Part shown: positions 1-8,339 of the stretch, piece by piece
Numbering within the stretch: the stretch's first letter is position 1
Layout: each line of letters starts with the position of its first letter
NCBI GenBank assembly: GCA_000969725.1
Contig: JXSR01S005558.1
Source of the DNA: Ophiothrix spiculata
Taxonomy: Eukaryota > Echinodermata > Ophiuroidea > Amphilepidida > Ophiotrichidae
Reading direction: 5' to 3' (one strand)
Length of the DNA stretch: 24,036 nucleotides
The notes under the pieces: generated by a model
Databases searched by the model: none
Told to the model about the DNA's origin: nothing
The model's input: the letters and a program-made list of their open reading frames with translations, nothing else
Position numbers and translations under genes: made by a program

Positions 1-208
1 GTTTTTTGGTAGTATTTTCAATCTTCCAATCTTTATTTTCATAAAAATATAAAAGACACGGCAAAACACGTAATAACAAATACAAATACAAAAATAATGG
101 CATTAGTCTTAAATTACATCACATACTTTAAGAAATGTCAACCTGTTCATCAAAAAAGTTATTCTTACTTTGTTCAACCATTGACTTAATTTTTGTTTTT
201 TCCCCTAG

Positions 209-250
209 GACAGGGGATCATTTGCAGTGAGCACATCTGCTGTTGAATAG
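209..250 (+). CDS. Possible 3' terminal coding exon (partial, weak)
   Basis: A pyrimidine-rich tract ends in CCCCTAG at 202-208, a good 3' splice acceptor. Directly after it, phase 0 gives 13 codons (DRGSFAVSTSAVE) and a TAG stop at 248-250. An AATAAA hexamer follows at 254-259. The order acceptor, short frame, stop, polyadenylation signal is what a terminal exon looks like, but in AT-rich DNA each part can arise by chance. The AATAAA is unusually close to the stop. I do not recognise the peptide, and the upstream exons would lie outside the window. Confidence 0.25.
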   Translation, partial: DRGSFAVSTSAVE

Positions 251-259
251 AAAAATAAA

Positions 260-2499
260 CTTTTTGCCTTCAGTAAATGTTAAAAATAATGTGTGTTAAA
301 ATTGGGAAAATGATTGGTTGAGTTAAAAATGTTATTGATACTTAAATCAAAAGTGGAGTCTGACCCAATTGCTTCTAAAGAGAGATGGGTACTCCGACAA
401 AACTTGCAGGTATAGCAGTCCACTTAACCTTTGCATATTGATCTCATCTATTTTGGTAAAAGTAAAACAGGAAGGTGTTTTGTGAATTGTTTCATCACAT
501 TTTTACCATTTGAAAAGTAAAATTACTGGTTTGCATAACCACAGTTGATAATTATGTTTATTATGATAAGGATTCCTAAAAACCCATGATATTCAAATAA
601 TCAGTGGACTTGTGATTACAAACCAAAATAATCTGTTACATCAGACCCATGTTTGTCAAATTATGTGCCTTTTATGTTTCATCGAAAGATAATAAATGAA
701 ATTGACCCAAGATTGCAGAAATGAGTATTGTCGATACTTGCAGCTTTACAATGTCTTTAAATCTCATGGATTACGACCTTGAAAAAGGATGCAACTTGGT
801 CTAGGTATATCTAGTGAAGTTTGGAAAAACTTCATTTAAACAAATGAACCTTTTTGACCATAAAATAGGTAGGGTTTTTTGTTCAATATAACAAATGTAC
901 ATGTATGCACTATGTATTTTGTAGTGTCCAGAAAGCAGCTGTTATCAAAGTCAATTATTGCAGACATCCAAGTTCATTTTAGGGAAAATTAAGCCTGGTC
1001 ATTAGATAAGCTTTTGGTCATCTCTTAGATGCCCGTAGACATCATACCGTTCTATCAGATAATAAATATTCATGTGTCTGATGCGAGACATCCATGGTAT
1101 TTAGGCAATGATTAATGGGTTGAAATTATACAAAGTAGATGGATGATGGGGTAGTAGTGTTTGACATTTGTATTACTTAAAGGGAAAACAGAATAAAAGA
1201 AGAACGTATCTGTTATGTTGGAATATAGTCAAAATTCAAAGTAAATGTTGCATTTAGAATATTTTATTTGAAGTTGATCAAGATTTGTTACTTGAAAAAT
1301 TGCAAGAAACATAGTATGTTGTTCTTGTCATATTTCTCTTTTTTATAACATAAACAGCACAACTTAGTTCCACATTGAAAAGGTTGAATTTGCTGTTTCT
1401 TTTGAGTAAGTTCTTTGGACCATTAGTTTGTTTTTCAATCATCTGCTCTTAGTACTCATAAATGGATATTTTATACTTCAAATAATACTAGAATAGAGAA
1501 GTACTTATGTGATGAGATTTTTAATCAAAGAAATTTGAAATAAAGAGTAGTCCCATGGGCAATTCTGTAGTATATAAAATGAGTACAAGTCTTCAAGTTT
1601 TTTTATAAAAAGGTTTTTAGGGCATTTTTCAAGTATTGATATATTACATACTGAAATAGAAGAACCTTTGTATAAAATCAGCATTATCCATTTACTATAA
1701 AGTATTTAGGAATGTATTTTGATCTAAAACATTCAAACGGAAAGCAGTGATGTTAATAGATTTATTATTTGTAAATATGGTTATTACTCTTGTCCAATAC
1801 TTTTGTTCAAGGTTATCTAACATAATTTTGATTATGTTTCATCACATTTGGTTGCCTAGTTGTGCTAATATTTCACAACATTGTTTTTTGTTATAGTAAC
1901 ACTTGATATCTGCATTCTGCATATCAATATTAGAAGTACCAGGTGTCCCAGTATGGTTACACAAGGTCAATAATCTTTTGTAAAATATGATATGATTTCA
2001 TGTTGTAACTTTTGCATACTTTTGCTTCAACTATCAACCATATTTTCCCTTCATATTTCTTGTATGTTTCACGTTGGTGTAGAATTTTCTCTTGTGAACA
2101 ACAATGCAGAAATCAATATCTACCCTTCAAAAATTAGAACTAAAACTCATCTTTTATTTGGTGATGTTTATGTGTCAACAAAATTGACATTCTAGTCATT
2201 CTACTTTTTACCCAGGCAAGTTAAAGTCGTATCCTTTTTCTTGATGACCAAATATGGAAATAAGATTAGTAAGGCATAAGTAGAGAAAATTCAATTGGCC
2301 TATTTCTTAAGGTAATTGTAATATAATTCAATACTAAACATTGCGGTCCTAAAGTTTTTGGTTCCGTTTCAGTGTTTTGAAATTGTCAAGTGTTTTTTCT
2401 TTAGATGTTTCTCTTAGCGGTAGCAAAATGGTATAAAGTGGTAAAATGATGCGATACCTATATTGAGAAATTCCTTTCCCTTGGGATGTATATCATGCC
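260..2499. other. AT-rich non-coding DNA, no supported gene
   Basis: About 2.2 kb with no open frame of note (the longest is 67 codons with low-complexity, AT-driven composition at 1992-2195). I found no terminal inverted repeats, tRNA-like boxes or tandem arrays by eye. It has no visible counterpart elsewhere in the window, so it lies outside the large duplication. It is probably intron or intergenic sequence. Confidence 0.6.
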
Positions 2500-2507
2500 A
2501 TATTTAT

Positions 2508-2785
2508 CCGGGGGGGGGGGTACTCCACTTTGGTCTGAATGGGGGTGTGCGGCATGGACCGTTGAACCCATACCCATCTTTAAGGGTAATTTTTGAGTAA
2601 AAGTACACCCATGTTTAGGGATTTTGCTCCAAAAATGGGCTGATTTTTCAAAACAATTTGGACCATTTTAGCGTATTTTCTTGAAGATGTGACCCATGTT
2701 TAGGGATTTTGGTGCTAAAAATGGGACCCATGTTTAGGGATTTTTATCCCCGTATTATAGCTTATATATGTGAGTACCCCTCCGG
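2508..2785. mobile_element. hAT-like MITE with 8-bp target-site duplication
   Basis: The element begins CCGG followed by a run of G and TACTCCAC, and ends GTGAGTACCCCTCCGG, giving short terminal inverted repeats of about 16 bp. The 8-bp direct repeat ATATTTAT flanks it exactly at 2500-2507 and 2786-2793. An 8-bp duplication is the hallmark of hAT transposons. At 278 bp with no coding capacity, it is a non-autonomous derivative. The interior carries three copies of CCCATGTTTAGGGATTTT (2608-2625, 2693-2710, 2727-2744). The poly-G run at the left end may be miscounted in the assembly. Confidence 0.8.
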
Positions 2786-3030
2786 ATATTTATGCTCCTT
2801 ATCATGATAAGAGGGTTTGCTCTCCTATACTATGTTACATGAAGTCAAAAGGAAATACTTTTGCTGGTGAAAATGAAATTGGAGCATGACGAGTTTGTTG
2901 TTTCAGATTTTGCATGCATTATATGACTTAAAGGACACATATCATTTTCACATACTTGGTCATATGGTTTCGTTACAAAATTTACTTTTCTTATCATAAA
3001 CAGTATTTTAACTATCTTTGTTAAATGTCC

Positions 3031-3348
3031 TTAGGCTTGGTGTGCAAAGACATTTGTTTGCCCGGCCAAGTGACATTCGCTCTGACTTATGCGCTAAAAT
3101 GACAATTTTGCTCTCATTGCATGAACATCGATGAAAGTGAATGTCATTCGCACATTGCGTAATGCTATGATTATTGAATAAACAAACTCAAGAATACTCG
3201 GAGCAATCTTCACTTCAATTGAATTTGAAGTGTAGCGAATGTCATGAAATTTGTTAAGCCAATTTTGCTTCTCGTTGGAGCGAAGTTTTCTTGGTAGGGT
3301 GAGCGAATGTCACTCAGGCGAGCAAATGTCTTTGGACGCCGAGCCTTA
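3031..3348. mobile_element. Foldback element with long imperfect inverted repeats
   Basis: The left end (TTAGGCTTGGTGTGCAAAG...) and the reverse complement of the right end (TTAAGGCTCGGCGTCCAAAG...) match imperfectly over about 50 bp, through a shared GTGACATTCGCTC stretch. The 9-mer GACATTCGC or its complement GCGAATGTC also recurs inside (near 3072, 3234 and 3304), like the subterminal repeats that bind some transposases. I could not settle the target-site duplication, so the superfamily is left open. It has no coding capacity. Confidence 0.65.
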
Positions 3349-3553
3349 AAATAGACTTGCTTTGCACCAAATGCAGTCTTCAGTAATTAGATCATGGTAC
3401 CAATCAGTCTAGCTTTAATGACACTGCATCGTGACATAAAATGATACAGGGTTTAATGAGAACTTCTAGTTTTATTAGCATATAAATTGGTTGATTCATT
3501 TGCATCTAAATCTACAAGTTGTATATATCCATACTTGACCTAGTTTCAACTTA

Positions 3554-4040
3554 TGAGGGGGTATCAAAAAGTTTTAAAGATCACCTAGAAGGAAAGGAGC
3601 TTTTGATGAACTTTTGTCAAGATGGTCACTTGTCCTTGTGTATATGCTATGGTGCAAAAATTATATCAATGGCATTTATACTTTCCATACAGGTGTCGTT
3701 AGACATCAATAACCTGCTTCTGCTAACCAGATAAACTGCATGATTAAAGATACCTGGCGTGATTAAATCCATGCATTTGAAGGATTACAGCCAAATAATT
3801 CTATTATGAAACAGAGTTCAGAAGTTTGATATTATATTTTTAGTGAAATACAATGTGGATTTTTTTTGGCTAAAAGATGATCTGTACAAATTCGGTCTGT
3901 GAACAGTCAGTTTTAACTGGGAAAAATGTGCTACTTTGCACAGTGGCCATGTTAAGAAGACTTTAAGGGTCATATAATAAAATTATGTTCCTGGCTGTTT
4001 TTCTTCTTGGTGATCTTTAAAACTTTTTGATACCCTCTTG
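3554..4040 (+). mobile_element. Mariner-type non-autonomous element with transposase remnant
   Basis: Terminal inverted repeats of about 33 bp, read as TGAGGGGGTATCAAAAAG on the left and CAAGAGGGTATCAAAAAG from the right, are flanked by TA at 3552-3553 and 4041-4042. TA duplication is typical of Tc1/mariner elements. Codons at 3759-3800 read VIKSMHLKDYSQII, close to the start of the N-terminal helix-turn-helix of mariner transposases (VIK-x-LxLKG). Both sides of this run are out of frame or contain stops, so no transposase is made. It is homologous over most of its length to the element at 10463-11058, in the opposite orientation. Confidence 0.8.
3759..3800 (+). pseudogene. Vestige of mariner transposase N-terminus
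   Basis: Fourteen codons (VIKSMHLKDYSQII) match the helix-turn-helix start of mariner-family transposases. They align base for base with the longer remnant on the minus strand at 10767-10874. A stop (TAA at 3763-3765) interrupts the frame that begins at the nearest upstream ATG, so the reading frame is shifted relative to a start codon. The catalytic domain is absent. Confidence 0.55.
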
Positions 4041-4042
4041 TA

Positions 4043-4680
4043 TTTCACTTTAACAGGATTTGAGACAATCAACAAAATTCATCTTCTTGAAGTATTCAAA
4101 TTGATGTATAATTCATTTTATAGCATTTAAATTACTCATGATCACTTAAAAATCAAAACATCTGATGTCAAAGAAAACTAAGTTGACAAAAAAGTTACAA
4201 ACAAATACAAATCTAATCAAGAAACTATTTTCCAATCATTGCTTATTGAGTTATTGACCTTTTAAAGAGTTTATTTATCGGTGTCCCTTGATACTTCATG
4301 CATTATTAACATTTTCATTTGGAAAAATGTTTTGATTGATTGAAACAGATAGTTCAACACATTCATAGACCAAGTCATTTGTAGCATGGTAACTTCAATC
4401 ATATTGTGCTTATTGTATATTTAATGCTTTTTAATACTCGATAGGTGTACTGAATACTTTCAATAGTATTTGTAGTCATCACCAATAAAAGAGAACTATC
4501 ATTATCACAGGCTTCACTATAATGTAGTTATGACTGTGACTTAGACTACATTTAATTAATCAATGAATATATGAGATGACACAAAAGTATAAAATTAGTA
4601 CAGTAAACATAAAACATGTTCTTACCCTTGTTTGTATTTTGTAACATCGTTAACCAATCATTAGTTTCACTGGTTACATA
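4043..4680. other. AT-rich non-coding DNA up to the duplication breakpoint
   Basis: No gene, inverted repeat or tandem array was found. The sequence to the left of 4681 (ending TGGTTACATA) has no match to the sequence left of 15941 (ending GAAACCTGCC), while homology is immediate to the right of both points. This places the left edge of the large duplication at 4681. Confidence 0.6.
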
Positions 4681-5490
4681 TTTAAGCGTTTGTACACACC
4701 AATATGGATTGCTTTATTTTTTATAAGTAACCATTATGGTTAAAAGTAAAACAAGTGCTGATCTAGTCATTAGAAATACATTGAACTTGCATCTCAACCT
4801 TGGCCTTGACAACATCAGTTATTTACTATTTCCACAAAATATAAGAAAATGAATAAAGACACTTACATCTGTATGTAACTATACTGTCTGAGACATTCGT
4901 GAAGCTTATATCAAAGTTCAAACTACGCAGCATTGGTGATATCATGCATTGTATGAAATAATAGACAAAAGGCACATGACTGAATTTATCGTTTAATGGA
5001 ATTGACAATTTTATTGCAAATGTAATACACATGCTAGACATGAAATGCCTGCCAATTAGTTCGGAGTATATAATGACAGAAATGATTATCGGTGACATGC
5101 CAAATAATCTGCTTTAGAAATGTGAATATGGAAGTATGTGAAGCATAGTTTTGTTCATACTATACTATGTCACATTGTAGGTTAATGATGTGATGCACAT
5201 TAAAAAAAAAAAAACAGTCACACAGTTATACATAAATATTGCATTCAGAGTCCAATTGATTTACAGTGATTCTGTCATTTTACATCTGTTAATACAGTCT
5301 CTTTGCATGCTACTATTATAGTGCCCTTTTAAATCTGAAGACAGCATATCCATAGACATCAAGGGATTGTTTCTGTGATGAAATCAGTGGACTCTGAAAG
5401 CACGGTAGTTACATCTCAAAACTACATTTAGGCTGTCAAGAAGAATGTGTCACAAATATAGATGAATTCAGTTTTGAACTAGAAACCATA
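4681..5490. other. Copy A segment without a supported gene
   Basis: A minus-strand open frame (4826-5098) has a partial counterpart in copy B (16075-16275), but a one-base difference breaks the longer frame in B. An indel of about 50-55 bp (near 5363-5415) is present in A and absent in B between matching flanks. A poly-A run at 5202-5213 differs in length between copies. Otherwise nothing is recognisable. Confidence 0.5.
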
Positions 5491-5924
5491 TGTGACCCGT
5501 CATATCAAAAGGTACCTTAAGGTCGGTATAGTAAATTACGAGATGAAAGGCCGTTGAAGCTTAGCATAGTCAAAAATCACGTCCAAGGTCGGATTTCTAA
5601 TTTCATGGGAAACATTACCTTTGAAGTGTATTCTATTCTTTTCATTCGGTTTCCACCTTCCAAATCTTGGGTGTATTTTTTTAAAACCGGGGTTAAAATT
5701 CTTTTTTCCGTTTAGAGACTTTTTACTTGTTTTTTTCTGACCTCTAGTTTTTTGTATCTGCGCGCTGTGTTTTTTCCCATTTTGGTTGTGGTTTTGCATT
5801 TGACCTTCCATTACCCAAGGCGGGTTTTCTTTTTAAAGTTTAAATTTTATTTTTTCGGTTGGGTTCAAAATTTCCATTTTCATTTTGGGACCCTAAAGGT
5901 ACCTTTCGATATGATGTGTCACAT
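5491..5924. mobile_element. TIR element (MITE), copy A; centre corrupted
   Basis: The left end TGTGACCCGTCATATCAAAA and the reverse complement of the right end TGTGACACATCATATCGAAA form inverted repeats of about 35 bp with roughly 31 matches, including a shared AAAGGTACCTT. The same element occupies the equivalent site in copy B (16676-17108), so it predates the duplication. No clear target-site duplication is seen. The interior 5636-5877 of this copy is an apparent merged consensus (see findings), so open frames read through it, such as the minus-strand one ending at 5536, are unreliable. Confidence 0.75.
5636..5877. other. Probable consensus/assembly artefact inside the TIR element
   Basis: This segment aligns without gaps to 16821-17062 at a constant offset of 11,185. 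There are 76 substitutions between 5636 and 5877: 29 A to T, 10 A to C, 11 A to G, 9 C to T, 7 C to G and 10 G to T (copy B to copy A). None goes the other way. Sixty-nine of the 76 copy A bases equal the base one position downstream in copy B (5636-5711 and 5780-5877) or two positions downstream (5714-5778). Mutation cannot do this. Collapsing two out-of-register sequences to the alphabetically later base can. Confidence 0.85.
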
Positions 5925-7236
5925 GTAAACAACCCCTATAAAAGCTAAACACGTATTCTTAGCAATGGTGATTTTTATGAATGTGATAAACATAAGTATG
6001 TGAGATTAAATTGTTGAACTCTTGAATCTTTAGCTTTATGACCTATATAACTGCCTGCCTTTATACACACAAACCTGCAGATAACAATATGATTGGCTCC
6101 TGAAATGTATCAGGTTACATATGTTCATCTTCTCAATGCAGCTGTTTTAATCATGCTGACATTGTAAGAGCTTTAGTAACCTAATAAAAGAGTGCATATA
6201 AATATATCTGTGAAGGCAATTGGTATGCTCATCATTCCGCAGAGCTATGTTAAATGGCATGTTAACAGCATGGGAAAATTCATGACCCATTTATCATCAT
6301 CGTGTAAGTTCTTTGACCAAAAAGATATCACTTCTGTTATATATATTCTATTTACGTTTGTTTGATATTCATTTCAATCAAATTGCACCAATTAAAGAGC
6401 TTTGTCCAATTGCCTCAATTTTTTTTATGCTTAGTACCATTTTTTCATGTATTTCTTATTATCCATGCAGAATGTCACAGCTGAAATATGCTTTATTCTG
6501 GAGATAAAAGTGAAAATATGTGGAGAGGGGGGCACTCATATATAAAAGTGACATACTTGCTACTAATTCAAAAACCAGGGGTCATAAATGTTAGTTTCAT
6601 ACATTTGATACTACCTACCAATTTATTTATTTACACATTGACACTATTTTACTTCTAGAACAGTGAGTTCATTAATCCAATCCTAATATTTAAATCTCTT
6701 TTTATGCAGCAACCTTTACAAGGATGTTATTGAATACTTAAAATGAACTATTGTGGATCTATTGAAGTATTATTTCCATTTTCCAAGAAGTGATTTACAA
6801 ATAATAAATAGAAGTGCCCTTTTAACCATTATGCTTTTAAAGTACCAGTTACTTGGAAAATGATGGAACTGCATACATCGTTTGTAGATTAAGGCTAAAC
6901 AGGTGCAAAAGAAGTTTTCAGGCAGGTGAAGTTAAAAGCATATTTATTTGCTCCATTTATCACGTTGATCACTCTACAGGCACTGTGAAGTTTAGCAAAA
7001 TTGAGAAACCTTTAAACCAGAAGGCAAAATACATTTTTGAGTATTCGTATTAGTATTCAGAATACTGATAATATAAATAATTTGTGAGCGTTTAAACCAT
7101 TTGAGGTCTACTAGCATCTTATAACAATCACAACTGAATGGCTCCAACATCAAGTAATATTTTTTTTACAAATTTTACTGTTGATGTAACAGAAATGCTT
7201 GTACACACTACATTTTTGTGTGCAGCATCTGATCTA
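5925..7236. other. Copy A segment, nearly identical to copy B at its left end
   Basis: From 5925 to about 6295 only three differences from copy B are seen, well below the divergence elsewhere. After about 6300 the usual divergence resumes. Short open frames at 6313-6507 and 6853-7053 have changed in length or frame in copy B and show no family resemblance. Nothing else was recognised. Confidence 0.5.
6202..6236 (+). repeat. Source of a 35-bp templated copy found at 7929-7963
   Basis: These 35 bases, beginning ATATATCTGTGAAGG, occur identically at 17387-17421, the orthologous position in copy B. They also occur at 7929-7963, where copy B has unrelated sequence. The 6202 and 17387 sites share flanks, so they are the original location. 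Confidence 0.85.
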
Positions 7237-7502
7237 CAATCAGGGAAGAAAGTCTTGGCACAATTATCTGTGAATGTCATTGATTTTGCACGCTTTCCCC
7301 GTCCCCCACTCAATGTTGATCCGTACACAAGGATCATCTTCACATCCAACATTGAAACAGGGGTGAGGAAGGGGATGGTCAGAAGAGAAGAGTTCTTCAT
7401 TGCCTTCAACTTTATCCATCTCTTACTGCAATTTCTAGTGTTTTAAACGGATGAATGCACCTGAAAAGACTGTAGTATTCCAACGACTTTTTTCCCTGAT
7501 TG
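7237..7502. mobile_element. TA-flanked MITE, present only in copy A
   Basis: The left end CAATCAGGGAAGAAAGTC and the reverse complement of the right end CAATCAGGGAAAAAAGTC are near-perfect inverted repeats. TA flanks both ends (7235-7236 and 7503-7504). Copy B has the unfilled site with a single TA at 18481-18482 (GATCTAGATCTAT). The TA duplication fits the Tc1/mariner group. Its ends differ from those of the mariner-type element at 10463, so it is a separate family. It is 266 bp with no coding capacity. The open frames here (7128-7409 minus, 7138-7446 plus) straddle the insertion boundary and are accidental. Confidence 0.87.
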
Positions 7503-7560
7503 TAGATCTATATAAAGTTGGACCTGGTTAAAGTGAAATTAATAAAAATCTGTTTCCATT

Positions 7561-7777
7561 CCCTATTCACTCGTCTAATTCAACTATTTTCCATCTGACA
7601 ATCTCCTTAAAATTAACAAAATCCCCGTTTCCAAAAGTTTGACAAATAGTCATACGCTATAACCAACACTTCATTAAAATTATTTGAACAATTTTTGGCA
7701 ATCTAGTATGAAAGCGCTCAACTGTAACGTGATCTAAATTCAGAAAATGAGTAGTTGAATTGGACGAGTGGATACGG
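7561..7777. mobile_element. Foldback/MITE element, present only in copy A
   Basis: The left end CCCTATTCACTCGTCTAATT and the reverse complement of the right end CCGTATCCACTCGTCCAATT continue as matching inverted repeats for about 37 bp. The left flank TTCCATT and right flank TATTTCTC are both found in copy B near 18520-18560, with about 18 unrelated bases between them instead of the element. The target-site duplication is therefore unclear. It has no coding capacity. Confidence 0.72.
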
Positions 7778-7928
7778 TATTTCTCTTAAATTTGTTTGTA
7801 CATATCTCCAGCTCCAAAGACACAGGGTGGTTTCTAGAGATAACCTATGTTAATAATTGACATTGGAGACTAATATCTTTCTCAGTTGATTAATTGATTT
7901 AGATTCAAGTTGATACTACTGCCAACTC

Positions 7929-7963
7929 ATATATCTGTGAAGGCAATTGGTATGCTCATCATT
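7929..7963 (+). repeat. 35-bp templated insertion copied from 6202-6236
   Basis: An exact 35-bp copy of 6202-6236 lies here with no element ends around it. Copy B carries about 60 bp of different sequence between the same flanks (CCAACTCA on the left, TCATTGTT then AAAGAAACATGAG on the right). This looks like a break repaired by copying from a nearby template, with TCATT microhomology at the right junction. Confidence 0.75.
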
Positions 7964-8037
7964 GTTTACACAAAAGAAACATGAGTGGCACAAGTGTTAT
8001 AAATTGTATACTTTGTATCAAATTGGAATATACTTAA

Positions 8038-8335
8038 AGGGGGAATTCATGATCCAATTTTTATGTTCAAGGTCACCTCTATCAAAATTGATTTTTTTTA
8101 TATAAAAAGAATCCTTGACTGGTATATGTTACAATCCTTTCTTTCAAATGTGCTTTCATTTTTGAGATAAGTTAGAAAATGTGTAATTTTCTTATTAATT
8201 TCAACGCAGCAGCCGAATAGTAAACGAATGGTCGGAAATAAGTGAAATTTTCAGCATACATTTATGTTGTACTCTTCTTTATTAAGCTAGAAAATAGGTG
8301 AGGTTCTTGTCATATCATAATCATGAATTACACCT
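8038..8335. mobile_element. TTAA-flanked MITE (piggyBac-type target), present only in copy A
   Basis: The left end AGGGGGAATTCATGAT and the reverse complement of the right end AGGTGTAATTCATGAT are inverted repeats, flanked by TTAA at 8034-8037 and 8336-8339. Copy B shows an empty site with one TTAA (ATACTTTAACTTTACTG, about 18832-18842). TTAA is the target of piggyBac-type transposons, which suggests but does not prove that group. It is 298 bp with no coding capacity. Confidence 0.8.
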
Positions 8336-8339
8336 TTAA

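Noticed and set aside
1992..2195. 67-codon plus-strand frame with hydrophobic N-terminus that could pass as a signal peptide
   Set aside because: Composition is explained by T-rich DNA. There is no splice or promoter context and no family resemblance.
3519..3734. 71-codon plus-strand frame
   Set aside because: It starts in flanking DNA and runs across the mariner-type element's terminal repeat, in a frame different from the transposase remnant.
4826..5098. Minus-strand frame ending near a GTAAGT splice-donor-like motif, shared with 16075-16275
   Set aside because: Copy B has an extra base that breaks the upstream half. Differences in the shared half are mostly amino-acid changing. No family resemblance and no convincing acceptor.
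5536..5811. 91-codon minus-strand open frame with lysine- and asparagine-rich sequence, similar at its C-terminus to a frame in copy B
   Set aside because: Most of it reads through the merged-consensus segment 5636-5877, so its sequence is not real. The part that matches copy B lies in intact MITE sequence.
5636..5877. Adenine-biased hypermutation, as in a diversity-generating retroelement or deaminase editing
   Set aside because: Changes also hit C and G but only upward in alphabetical order, T is never touched, and the new bases match a shifted copy of the same sequence. No reverse transcriptase or template/variable repeat architecture is present.
7128..7446. Overlapping 93- and 102-codon frames on opposite strands
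   Set aside because: Both cross the left boundary of the TA-flanked MITE at 7237, and copy B, which lacks the insertion, has neither.
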